From contig PMAD01000142.1 of the NCBI GenBank assembly GCA_003152415.1, positions 15,273-50,428 of the forward strand: 35,156 nt of DNA, in the 5' to 3' direction. This DNA is from Acidobacterium sp. Lineage in GTDB: Bacteria > Acidobacteriota > Terriglobia > Terriglobales > Acidobacteriaceae. The notes beneath the pieces are model-generated. The model was not told where the DNA came from, searched no databases, and saw only the letters and a list, made by a program, of their open reading frames with translations. The position numbers were made by a program, and so were the translations under genes. Below are positions 9,606-18,801 of this stretch, piece by piece (position 1 is the first letter of the stretch; the number at the start of each line of letters is the position of its first letter).

Positions 9606-12600
9606 ATGAAAAAGCTATTTCGCAACCACCCGATCTCTGCGTTCTGCCTTCTTTTCTGCACACTCCTGACGACACCGCTGATCCGGGCGCAGCAGACGCT
9701 CGGGACCATCAACGGAACGGTGACGGACATTTCCGGCGCCGCGATGGCCAACGCCACTGTGACCGCGGTGAGCGTACAGACAGGGCTAAGGCGGTCGACG
9801 ACAACGTCGAAGACCGGATACTGGGAGATCCTGAACCTGCCGGTGGGCACCTACAAGGTGACGGTGACCGAGGCGAACTTCGAGACGGTAGACTATCCGG
9901 CGATCGAAGTGCAGGAAATGCAGGCCAAGACGCTGAACGCGTCGATGCAGCCAGGAAAAGTAACCGAATCGGTGACGGTTACTGCAAATCCGCTGCTGAA
10001 CGCGACGGACACGACGAACGGATACACGCTGGACAAGACCCAGATCGAGGCGACGCCGCTGGCGACAGGCAGCTTTACGCAGCTGGCGATTCTGGCGCCG
10101 GGCGTGAATGCCGAGCTGCTGAGCGGGATCGACACGAATGCCGGGCTGGGCAACCAGAACATCTGGGCGAACGGGCAGCGTGCCACCAGCAACACGTTTC
10201 AGGTAAACGGCACGGACGTGAGCAACATCTTCAACGGCATGAGTTCGAGCGGAGATGCGTCGCAGCGGTACAACTTCAACATCGGTGGCGGGAGCACCTC
10301 AAGTTCGTCGTCGGCCGGTACGGCTGACATTGGCGGCGCCTCGCAGACGAGCACTTCCGTTTACGGCTCCAATGGCAACAGCCTGCCTTCGCCTCCGCCG
10401 GAGTTTCTGCAGGAGGTGCGCGTAAACACGTCGATGTACGACGCGCAACAGGGCGAGACGGCCGGCGCGCAGATCGACGTGAACACCTCGACCGGAACGA
10501 ACAAATTCCATGGACAGGTGTACGGAAGCTTCGCCAACAACTCGCTGAATGCCGATCCGTTCTTCTTCAAGCAGGATTATCTGCTGTCCGCCGATGGAGT
10601 CGGCGCATTTCCGGCATCGCTGGCCAACCCCGCACTGCATCGCTGGACCACGGGCGCAACGGTTGGCGGGCCGATTCTCAAGAACAAGCTGTTCTTCTTC
10701 GCGGCCTACCAGCGGCTATATGACTCAGACGATTCGACCGGGCTTTCGCAGATGACGGTTCCGACGGGGCTGACGGACGACCGTTCGGCGGCGGGATTGA
10801 CGGCGGCGGCGACGAGCTGGAACAGCGGGAAGGCGTACACCGGGGCGATCAGCCCGATCGCGCAGTCACTGCTATCGGCGAAATTGCCGAACGGGAACTA
10901 CCTGGTCCCGTCGAACCAGGTGCCGACGCAGCCTTACCAGTATGGTGTTCCCAACGTGACGTTGCTTGGGACGTCGGTGCTGACGGGCAACCAGGGAACG
11001 GGATCGCTCGACTATCAACTGAGCAACATCGATCGCGTATCGGCGAAGTACTACTACCAGGATGATCCGGCTTCCCGGCTTTTCGGGGTGTCGCAGGTGG
11101 GCGGATTTCCGCAGTCGCAGACCAACGGTGCGCAGGTTGGATCAGTGAGCAACACGATCGTCCTTGGGTCGAAGATCAACTGGGTCCAGACGCTGGGGTA
11201 TTCGCGGAGCTACAGCTACAGCTACTACACGCAGACGGTGGACCCCGGATCGAATTTCGGTGTGGGCACGGGCGCGAGCGGGGGCTATGCTCCTGGCCTG
11301 CCTGGCCTGCTGATCAGGGAGTTCGCCACTAACAGCACAGTAGCCCCGGCACTGAAGGTTGGTCCTTTCAGTTCGTTCGCAAACATCGGCTATTCCCAGA
11401 ACCGGCTGAATCCGTCGTCGAGCGTGGTGTTCACAATGGGCAGGCACACCATTCTGGCGGGGGGGGGATACAGTTACACGCAGCTGAATATCGATAACAA
11501 CCGGACGGGCATCGCGCAGGTGACCAGCTCGACGTTCCAGAAATTCCTGGCGGGCTCGGTGCACAGTTCGAGCGTGCTGGAAAGCATCGATCCAACGAAC
11601 GGGAAGAACCTCGCGGACCGCTACTACCGGACGAATGAAGTTTCCGGCTTCGTGCAGGACAAGTGGCAGGCTCTTTCCAACCTGAGCATCACAGCGGGGG
11701 TGCGCTACGACTATCACGGCGGGCTGACGGAGAAATACGGAGACATCTTCAACTTCGATCCGAGCGCCTACAGTGTGACGGGCACGACGACGACGGGCTT
11801 CACGGTGAATAACCCAGGGTTCGTGATTGCGCACAACAACAAATACAATCCGACGGCGGGGGTGAGCGATTCGACGCTGACGGGGCGGCAGTGGGGCGTC
11901 TCGCCGCGCATTGGATTCGCGTGGGCGCCGAAGATGAATCACGGCAATCTAGTGTGGAGCGGCGGATTCGGTCTTTATTACGACCGCGGCGAATACTTCA
12001 GCTATTTGTCGCAGCCGGCGGGCAGCGGCAACGGAGGACCGTTCGGGGTGACGGAGTCGGCTCCGCTGGCCAGCTATGTGGTCGGCACCGGGACCACGCT
12101 GGCGAATCCGCTGGGCGGCGCGCTGACAGCGTCCACCTACATCCCGCCCAGTTCCAACCCGGGAACGATCAAGGCGGCGCTGCAGAACACGCTGAATGGG
12201 ATGACGGGGCAGAGCAAGTACTACGGTCCGAACTGCGGCGGAGTCGATAATCAGGAAGGCTATACGGATTGCCCGGATGCTCTGAACTTCGGGGCCTACG
12301 ACAAGAACAACGTGCTGCCGTATACGATGAACTTCACGCTGAACGTGCAGTGGCAGCTAAGGCCGGACCTGATGGTTAAGGTTGGCTACACCGGCAATCG
12401 AGGGCGGCATGCGGTGATCCCGATCCCCTTCAACGAGCCGCTGCTGGCAACGGCGAGCAATCCGGTGCATGGCGAGACGGCCAGCTACGGATTCGAAGTG
12501 CTGAACCAAAACAGTGAGTCGGACGGTTACGATTACGATCCGATTCCGGGCGAGCCGTGGAACACAGAGGACGGCGGTAACGCGGACTTCCGTGCTCCCT

Positions 12601-13706
12601 ACGTGGGCTACAGCCCGAACGCGGCGTTCTTCGAAACCACCGGCACTTCGGCGTACGACGCTCTGGAGACGCACCTGGAGAAACGGCTGTCGCACAACGT
12701 GCTGGGCGGCGTGAGCTACACATTCAGCCACACCTACGATGAGCAAAGCGACATCGGGCTGTTCTTCACGGGCGACAATCCGAACAAGCTGCGAGACTCG
12801 TACGCTCCGGCGGACTTCGATCGGACACAGGTGCTGACCGGCAACTTCGACGTCGCCGCGCCCAATGCGGCGAAGCCGGAGACGCTGCTGTCGTGGTTCA
12901 CCAACGACTGGCACCTGAGCGGGCTGGTTGTGGCACAGAGCGGCGAGCCGTATTCGCTGTATGAATTCTATGGAGCGGTAGGCAGCATCTTCTTCGGCGA
13001 CTATCCGACACTGATGAACCCGGTACTGCCGATCGCGAACCCGAGTAATCCGAAGTCGGCGCTGACCGGGCATTCGGGCGCGTTCCGGTCGGGCAGCAGC
13101 TATATCCCAGCGATCGATCCGAGCCAGATTTCGATCCACTATCTGGCGCCGGGCGTGGATGGGATTCCAGTTTCGACCGGGAGCGAGCCGCAGGACATTT
13201 ACGAAACGGACTTCGCGCCTGGACAACGCAATCTGTTCCGGCAGGCATTCCAGAAGCGGGCGGATGTGTCGGTGCGCAAACAGTTCCGGCCTTCGGAGAA
13301 GCTCACGCTCGAATACCGGTTCAACGTATTCAACCTGACGAACACGACGAGCCTGGATGTGCCGCAGAACCAGACGGAGATTCGCCAGGCCGATGCCTGC
13401 TCGACATCGGCGTACGCGATCTCCTACAACAACTGCGCAGCAGGCTACGTGAACTATGGGCAGATCGCGACGAGCAACAGTGCCACCGACCAGCAGTCGG
13501 CACTGACCAATCTGGATCAGTTGCCGTATCACAATGGATCGGGCAAGACGACCACGATTCCGACCATCCTGCCGGCGGGGACGCTCTCCTGCTCGTCGGC
13601 GACGGTCACGGGAGGATGCCCGAATAACGGAGCGAATTTTGGCTCAGTCACGGGCACAATTGGCGGGTCACGCGTGGTCACGATGGATCTGCATTTCGTG
13701 TTCTAA
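9606..13706 (+). CDS. TonB-dependent receptor, Oar-like, N-terminal carboxypeptidase-regulatory-like domain
   Basis: 1366 aa; signal peptide ending IRAQQ; 'TLGTINGTVTDISGAAMANATVTAVSVQTG'; plug-like 'NIWANGQRATSNTFQVNGTDVSN'; Ser/Gly-rich linker; C-terminal barrel ending MDLHFVF. Confidence 0.93.
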   Translation: MKKLFRNHPISAFCLLFCTLLTTPLIRAQQTLGTINGTVTDISGAAMANATVTAVSVQTGLRRSTTTSKTGYWEILNLPVGTYKVTVTEANFETVDYPAIEVQEMQAKTLNASMQPGKVTESVTVTANPLLNATDTTNGYTLDKTQIEATPLATGSFTQLAILAPGVNAELLSGIDTNAGLGNQNIWANGQRATSNTFQVNGTDVSNIFNGMSSSGDASQRYNFNIGGGSTSSSSSAGTADIGGASQTSTSVYGSNGNSLPSPPPEFLQEVRVNTSMYDAQQGETAGAQIDVNTSTGTNKFHGQVYGSFANNSLNADPFFFKQDYLLSADGVGAFPASLANPALHRWTTGATVGGPILKNKLFFFAAYQRLYDSDDSTGLSQMTVPTGLTDDRSAAGLTAAATSWNSGKAYTGAISPIAQSLLSAKLPNGNYLVPSNQVPTQPYQYGVPNVTLLGTSVLTGNQGTGSLDYQLSNIDRVSAKYYYQDDPASRLFGVSQVGGFPQSQTNGAQVGSVSNTIVLGSKINWVQTLGYSRSYSYSYYTQTVDPGSNFGVGTGASGGYAPGLPGLLIREFATNSTVAPALKVGPFSSFANIGYSQNRLNPSSSVVFTMGRHTILAGGGYSYTQLNIDNNRTGIAQVTSSTFQKFLAGSVHSSSVLESIDPTNGKNLADRYYRTNEVSGFVQDKWQALSNLSITAGVRYDYHGGLTEKYGDIFNFDPSAYSVTGTTTTGFTVNNPGFVIAHNNKYNPTAGVSDSTLTGRQWGVSPRIGFAWAPKMNHGNLVWSGGFGLYYDRGEYFSYLSQPAGSGNGGPFGVTESAPLASYVVGTGTTLANPLGGALTASTYIPPSSNPGTIKAALQNTLNGMTGQSKYYGPNCGGVDNQEGYTDCPDALNFGAYDKNNVLPYTMNFTLNVQWQLRPDLMVKVGYTGNRGRHAVIPIPFNEPLLATASNPVHGETASYGFEVLNQNSESDGYDYDPIPGEPWNTEDGGNADFRAPYVGYSPNAAFFETTGTSAYDALETHLEKRLSHNVLGGVSYTFSHTYDEQSDIGLFFTGDNPNKLRDSYAPADFDRTQVLTGNFDVAAPNAAKPETLLSWFTNDWHLSGLVVAQSGEPYSLYEFYGAVGSIFFGDYPTLMNPVLPIANPSNPKSALTGHSGAFRSGSSYIPAIDPSQISIHYLAPGVDGIPVSTGSEPQDIYETDFAPGQRNLFRQAFQKRADVSVRKQFRPSEKLTLEYRFNVFNLTNTTSLDVPQNQTEIRQADACSTSAYAISYNNCAAGYVNYGQIATSNSATDQQSALTNLDQLPYHNGSGKTTTIPTILPAGTLSCSSATVTGGCPNNGANFGSVTGTIGGSRVVTMDLHFVF
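11459..11467 (+). repeat. Homopolymeric G9 tract inside TonB receptor CDS
   Basis: gcg ggg ggg gga: nine consecutive G, coding ...LAGGGYSY... Confidence 0.95.
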
Positions 13707-13729
13707 AGAGAAGTCGAGGTTTCGCCAGA

Positions 13730-13759
13730 GGGTCCCCGGAAAGGGGGCCCTTTGTTTTT
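13730..13759 (+). terminator. Rho-independent terminator after second TonB receptor
   Basis: GGGTCCCC-GGAAA-GGGGGCCC (8 bp with one G:U) followed by TTTGTTTTT, 24 bp after the receptor stop. Confidence 0.85.
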
Positions 13760-13815
13760 CGGCGGAAGCCGGCGCTTTCGGACTGCGCCGGTAGAATAGC
13801 TCTGGGTCCCCAGCT

Positions 13816-15834
13816 TTGGCTTTTAGCGAACAATACGACGTGGTGGTGGTGGGCGCCGGACATGCCGGATGCGAGGCGGCGATGGCTGCGGCACGCATGG
13901 GTCTGCGCACCGCTCTGTTCACGCTGAACCTCGACCTGATTGCGCAGATGAGCTGCAATCCGGCAATCGGCGGCATCGCCAAGGGGCACCTGGTTCGAGA
14001 AGTGGACGCGCTGGGCGGGATCATGGGCGAAGTGGCGGATGCGGTCGGGATTCAGTTTCGCCTGCTGAATACTTCGCGGGGGCCGGCGGTGTGGTCGCCG
14101 CGGGCGCAGTGCGACAAGCAGCAGTACCGCGTGAAGATGCGCGAGGTGCTGGAGTCGCAGGCGAACTTGTTCATCAAGCAGGCGGAAGTAGTGGACGTCG
14201 TGCAAAGCACGACTTCCAGTGTTCAGCGTTCAGCGGACAGCGTTCAGGAAAAGCGTGAGGCCCCGGAAGCGGAGCCACCGCGGATTATCGGCGTTCGGCT
14301 TCGCGATGGGCGAGTGATTTATGCGGGCGCGACTGTCATCACCACAGGCACATTTCTGAATGGGCTGATCCACTGCGGAGAGGAGAATTACCCGGCGGGG
14401 CGGAGCGGCGAGCCGGCTTCGGTACTGCTGGGTGAGGCGCTGAAGGGGCTGGGGCTGCGCGGATGCCGACTCAAGACAGGGACGCCTCCGCGGCTGGATG
14501 GACGGACGATCGACTGGAGCCGGTTCGCGGAGCAGCCGGGGGACGCCGATCCGACTCCTTTTAGCTTTCGCACACGCGAGATTTCGCAACGGCAGGTTTC
14601 GTGCCACATCGCATACACCACGCCGGAGACGCTGCGCATTATCCGCGAAAATGTGCACCGGTCGCCGATGTATTCGGGGCAGATTCAGGCGATCGGGCCG
14701 CGCTATTGTCCGTCGATTGAAGACAAGGTGGTGAAGTTTCCTGATAAGGAGCAGCACCAGTTTTTCCTTGAGCCCGAGGGGCTGAACACACACGAGGTAT
14801 ACGTGAACGGGATGTCGACGTCGCTGCCGATGGAGGTGCAGTGGCAGATTGTGCGGTCGATTCCTGGTCTCGAGAACGCGGAGATGCTGCGGCCTGGATA
14901 TGCGATCGAGTACGACGCGATCGATCCAACAGAGCTGGACCGAGGGCTGCGGGTGAAGAAGTTTTATGGGCTGTATCTGGCGGGACAGATCAACGGGACC
15001 TCGGGGTACGAAGAGGCAGCGTGCCAGGGAATCATGGCGGGGATCAATGCGGCGCTCAACGTGAAGGGCGAGGCGCCGTTCACGCTGGATCGGACGGAGG
15101 CGTACACGGGAATCCTGATCGACGATCTGATCTCGAAGGGAACCAACGAGCCGTACCGGATGTTTACTTCGCGGGCCGAGTTCCGGCTGCATCTGCGCAT
15201 CGACAACGCGGACCGGCGGCTGACGCCGTATGGACGGCGGCTGGGGCTAATTAGCGATACGGCGTGGGCTGAGTACGGGGCGAAGCAGGCGCGAGCTGTG
15301 GCGTTGGAGAAAGTGCTCTCTACCGGAAAAGCTCAGGGAGGAGATTGGCCCGCTGGACAAACCTGGGCGCAGGTGCTGCGGCGGCCGGAGGTGACGATTG
15401 AGACGCTGTGGCCGGTTCTGCGGGAGCAGCTGCGGGACGAGATCTTTGCGCCATGGGTCGTGGCGGCCGAGGATGGGCATTTGCCGGCACAGGCACGCAA
15501 CGAGGTGAAGTCGGTGGAGACGGAGATCAAGTACGCGGGCTATCTCGATCAGCAGAAAAAGTCGATTGAGAAACTGAAGAAGGCCGAGGAGCGCGGGATT
15601 CCGGAGTGGTTCGATTACGGCCAGGTGAGCGGACTGTCGCGCGAGATGCAGGAGAAGCTGACGCGCGTGCGTCCGCTGACACTGGGCCAGGCGAGCCGGA
15701 TTCCTGGGGTGACGCCGGCGGCGCTGACGCTGGTGAATGTCTACATCGAGATTCAGGGAAAGCGGATGGTGGAACCGAGCGTTTCCGCATCGACTACTTT
15801 GCCGGCAGGAACTCGATCTTCGCGAATTGAGTAG
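13816..15834 (+). CDS. mnmG: tRNA uridine-5-carboxymethylaminomethyl modification enzyme MnmG (GidA)
   Basis: TTG start; [95 protein letters not shown]: MnmG signatures. Confidence 0.97.
   Translation: MAFSEQYDVVVVGAGHAGCEAAMAAARMGLRTALFTLNLDLIAQMSCNPAIGGIAKGHLVREVDALGGIMGEVADAVGIQFRLLNTSRGPAVWSPRAQCDKQQYRVKMREVLESQANLFIKQAEVVDVVQSTTSSVQRSADSVQEKREAPEAEPPRIIGVRLRDGRVIYAGATVITTGTFLNGLIHCGEENYPAGRSGEPASVLLGEALKGLGLRGCRLKTGTPPRLDGRTIDWSRFAEQPGDADPTPFSFRTREISQRQVSCHIAYTTPETLRIIRENVHRSPMYSGQIQAIGPRYCPSIEDKVVKFPDKEQHQFFLEPEGLNTHEVYVNGMSTSLPMEVQWQIVRSIPGLENAEMLRPGYAIEYDAIDPTELDRGLRVKKFYGLYLAGQINGTSGYEEAACQGIMAGINAALNVKGEAPFTLDRTEAYTGILIDDLISKGTNEPYRMFTSRAEFRLHLRIDNADRRLTPYGRRLGLISDTAWAEYGAKQARAVALEKVLSTGKAQGGDWPAGQTWAQVLRRPEVTIETLWPVLREQLRDEIFAPWVVAAEDGHLPAQARNEVKSVETEIKYAGYLDQQKKSIEKLKKAEERGIPEWFDYGQVSGLSREMQEKLTRVRPLTLGQASRIPGVTPAALTLVNVYIEIQGKRMVEPSVSASTTLPAGTRSSRIE
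14221..14248 (+). repeat. Heptanucleotide tandem repeat inside mnmG (GTTCAGC GTTCAGC GGACAGC GTTCAGG)
   Basis: Four 7-bp units read directly; encodes part of an apparent insertion ([11 protein letters not shown]). Confidence 0.8.
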
Positions 15835-16201
15835 CGGGCTTGAGGTCGAAGTCAGCGGTAACGAAGACATGATTTGGCGCCGATCCGATCACCGCCCCAA
15901 ATGCATCGACATAAGGAATTTTGTAGTCGGCGCGGATCAACGCCGCCTCGACGGCCTGCTGGGCCGTTACGGGAACAATCTGAATGCCCATTGCTGCCAG
16001 CCGTTGAAGAATTCGGCTCATGACATCTCGGCCGCGTAGCTTGTAGAGGCGGTTTGCCGCCTCACCCCAGTGGAGCGCGGAAGCAGCCACAAGCGCGGTA
16101 CCGTCGAGGTACTTATCGAGAATTCGCTGAACTCGATCAGCACCAGCTTCGTTGTCCGTAAAGCGCAGGATTGCACTGGAGTCGAGCACGTAGGTCACCA
16201 C
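15794..16201 (-). CDS. PIN-domain (VapC-like) toxin
   Basis: [15 protein letters not shown]-terminus with conserved acidic residue, WGEAANRLY, '[21 protein letters not shown]' C-terminal acidic motif; GTG start overlapping the antitoxin stop. Confidence 0.9.
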   Translation of the reverse strand: MVTYVLDSSAILRFTDNEAGADRVQRILDKYLDGTALVAASALHWGEAANRLYKLRGRDVMSRILQRLAAMGIQIVPVTAQQAVEAALIRADYKIPYVDAFGAVIGSAPNHVFVTADFDLKPATQFAKIEFLPAK

Positions 16202-16437
16202 TTACGGCGTCGCTCCTCTTCCCTGCGTTCCTTCAACAGCGAATCTGTCAGCGAAGGGCCGCCTGCCGTGGATCCACGAAGCGCGCGCACATATTCCTTG
16301 TTAACGGGCTCGAGGATGATGCGGTTGCCTTCACGCAGCACAGCGATGCGGGTGCCAGGGCGAATGCCGAGGGCCTCACGGATTTCGGCCGGGATCACGA
16401 ATTGGCCCTTGGTGCTTACCGTTGCGAGTTCCGCCAT
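16195..16437 (-). CDS. AbrB/MazE-type (SpoVT-AbrB domain) antitoxin
   Basis: MAELATVSTKGQFVIPAEIREALGIRPGTRIAVLREGNRIILEPV is a classic AbrB swapped-hairpin sequence; overlaps the PIN gene start. Confidence 0.92.
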   Translation of the reverse strand: MAELATVSTKGQFVIPAEIREALGIRPGTRIAVLREGNRIILEPVNKEYVRALRGSTAGGPSLTDSLLKERREEERRRKW

Positions 16438-16440
16438 AAT

Positions 16441-16466
16441 GTCTTACATTGTACCATAGGTAAGAC
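16441..16466 (-). promoter_or_regulatory. TA operator/promoter: GTCTTAC-N12-GTAAGAC inverted repeat containing extended -10 (TGG-TACAAT)
   Basis: Perfect 7-bp arms 16441-16447 / 16460-16466, ending 4 bp upstream of the antitoxin ATG (16437); minus-strand TACAAT at 16448-16453. Confidence 0.6.
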
Positions 16467-16572
16467 GCGGACCGACTGCTGTCTTCAACATTTGCCGCTT
16501 GGCCGCCCCCTGATATATTGCGGACTCTAGCACTCATCGAAGTCGGGGCGCATTTTCGCCGCGTCACCTGGT

Positions 16573-17961
16573 CTAGTTATCCTCACCGTACCCGGCATCG
16601 GCAAAGAGGGTATAGTCGGCCACCCAACCCAGTTCTATCGATCCGGTTGGGCCATTGCGCTGTTTGGCGATGATGATCTCGGCCTTGTGCTCCAGATCGG
16701 GGTCCTCGCGGTTGTAGTAGCTTTCGCGATGAATAAAGGCGACCACGTCGGCGTCCTGTTCGATTGAGCCGGATTCACGCAGGTCGGAGAGGATCGGCTT
16801 TTTGTCGCCGCCGCGCTGCTCGGAGGCGCGGGAGAGCTGGGAGAGAGCGACGACGGGAATGTTCAGCTCCTTGGCAAGCGCTTTGAGGCCGCGGGAGATG
16901 GAAGAGACTTCCTGGGTGCGGTTCTCATAGTGGCGGGCATTGGGACCCATGGTTCCGGCGGACATGAGCTGCAGATAGTCGATGACCACCAAATCGAGCC
17001 CGCTCGCAAACTGGCGCAGACGGCGAGCCTTGGCGCGCATTTCAGTGAGCGAGATGCCGGGGGTGTCATCAATGAAGATGCGAGCTTCGACGAGGCGCTC
17101 CAGTGCATTGATGAGGCTGTCACGATCTTCGCGTGGCAGGAATCCGGTCTGGATTTTCTTCGCGCCGACATGCGCTTCGGACGCGAGCAAACGGCGGAGC
17201 AAGGACTCCTTCGACATTTCGAGGGAGAAGATGGCGACGGTCTTACCGCCCCGGATCGCGGCGTTCTGAGCGATGTTGATGGCGAGGGCGCTCTTGCCCA
17301 TGGACGGACGCGCGGCGATGATCGTGAGCTCGGAATTTTGCAGGCCGCTGGTCATTTCGTCGAACCGGGTGAGGTACGTGCGGAGACCCGTGACCTGGTG
17401 CTGGCCCTGCTGGTAGAGGTTGTCGATGGTTTTGAAAGAGCCGGCGACGATCTCGTGCACGCTGGAGAAGCCGCGGGTGATGCCCTTCTCAGTGACTTCG
17501 AGGAGCGAGGTTTCGGCGGCGTTGAGGACTTCGAGTGCTTCTTCGCTCTGGTCGGCGGCGCGGGTGATGGCGGTGGAGCAAATGTTGATGAGCTGGCGGA
17601 GAAGGGACTTGTCCTTAACGATGCGGACGTATTCTTCGATGGAGAGGCGGCGGGGCAGGCCTTCGGTGAGGGATGCGAGCCACGCGACGCCGCCGATGGA
17701 TTCGATTTCCTTGCGGCGGGTAAGTTCTTCGCTGAGGGTGATGATGTCGACGACATGATTGCGGTCGATGAGCTCGCCCATGCGGGCAAAGACGCGCTGA
17801 TGGGCGGTGAGCGCGAAGTCGTCAGCGCGCAGGTTGGAGGCAGCTTCGCTCCAGGCGTGATTGTCGAGCAGGACGGCGCCGAGGATGGTGCGCTCGGCGT
17901 CAAGCGAGGCGGGAAGCCCACGTTCGAATTCGATGTCGGGGGTGGCGGCCATGATCTTCAA
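16573..17961 (-). CDS. dnaB: Replicative DNA helicase DnaB
   Basis: LPASLDAERTILGAVLLD, Walker A AARPSMGKSALA, LVVIDYLQLM, 'LSDLRESGSIEQDADVVAFIHRE', 'IIIAKQRNGPTG'. Confidence 0.97.
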   Translation of the reverse strand: MKIMAATPDIEFERGLPASLDAERTILGAVLLDNHAWSEAASNLRADDFALTAHQRVFARMGELIDRNHVVDIITLSEELTRRKEIESIGGVAWLASLTEGLPRRLSIEEYVRIVKDKSLLRQLINICSTAITRAADQSEEALEVLNAAETSLLEVTEKGITRGFSSVHEIVAGSFKTIDNLYQQGQHQVTGLRTYLTRFDEMTSGLQNSELTIIAARPSMGKSALAINIAQNAAIRGGKTVAIFSLEMSKESLLRRLLASEAHVGAKKIQTGFLPREDRDSLINALERLVEARIFIDDTPGISLTEMRAKARRLRQFASGLDLVVIDYLQLMSAGTMGPNARHYENRTQEVSSISRGLKALAKELNIPVVALSQLSRASEQRGGDKKPILSDLRESGSIEQDADVVAFIHRESYYNREDPDLEHKAEIIIAKQRNGPTGSIELGWVADYTLFADAGYGEDN

Positions 17962-18120
17962 CGAGTGTAGGACGGAAATGGGGCGGATGAACCCCGTGTG
18001 AATATCTCTAACAACGAGGGCTGCAGTGTTGAAAACAGGTATGAAAACCCGATGCCCGATGGCCTTCGGGGCGGGCCAGCGTCTATCATGAAGGAAGCCC
18101 CCAGGAAGTGGATTGTTTTT

Positions 18121-18732
18121 ATGCGTTATAAGCAGGTTTTAGTTGCAGTTTTTATGAGTGCGGTGTGCGGCGCGGGGTTGGCGGGCGCGCAGCAGGCTGA
18201 GTCGACAGCGCCTAGTCAGCAACAGCCCCCCGAAGTGAAGGAATTTCAGGGCTACGAAGACCAGTGGAGCAACGCGGTCGTGAAGAACGACCAGTACACA
18301 ATGGAGTTCCTGCTGTCGCCGCTGTATGTCGATATTTCGTCGACTGGCGACGTGACCACGCGGAACCAGCTGATCGCGCAGCTGTTTCAGAAAGGCGACG
18401 GGCCGGTGAGCCTGCAGCAGCGCGTTGTGAGTGTGCGCCTGTTTGGCGATACGGCGGTGGTGAGCGGGACGTACATCGTGAAGTGGCGCGCGAACGCCAG
18501 CACTCGCGAGGAGCGCGGCGTCTTTACGCATGTCTACAACCGGGCGCGGATGCACTGGGCGTGCGTGAACGCGCAGCGGACGGCTGTGGTGGACCTGATG
18601 CCGGGCAAGCAGAAGGCTTCGCAGAAGAAGAGCGACGCGTCGGAGCCATTCCATATTCCGTTGCTGTATCAGGGAGCACAACCTTCGCAGTCCGCCTCGG
18701 GACAGAGCTCGAGCACGCAGCCCCCGAACTAA
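18121..18732 (+). CDS. Secreted DUF4440/SnoaL-like (NTF2-fold) protein
   Basis: Signal peptide MRYKQVLVAVFMSAVCGAGLAGAQQ; 'EDQWSNAVVKNDQYTMEFLLSPLYVDISSTGDVTTRNQLIAQL...DTAVVSGTYIVKW'. Confidence 0.75.
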   Translation: MRYKQVLVAVFMSAVCGAGLAGAQQAESTAPSQQQPPEVKEFQGYEDQWSNAVVKNDQYTMEFLLSPLYVDISSTGDVTTRNQLIAQLFQKGDGPVSLQQRVVSVRLFGDTAVVSGTYIVKWRANASTREERGVFTHVYNRARMHWACVNAQRTAVVDLMPGKQKASQKKSDASEPFHIPLLYQGAQPSQSASGQSSSTQPPN

Positions 18733-18801
18733 TTGGGCGGGAGATCATGGGGCTTCACGGCCCTGGGCATCATGGCCGGTTATGGCGTCAGCTCGGAGAA
18801 A

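Noticed and set aside
16528-16535. TAGCACTC resembling half of a CIRCE (HrcA) operator
   Set aside because: The expected GAGTGCTAA arm after 9 nt is absent (sequence there is GGGGCGCAT).
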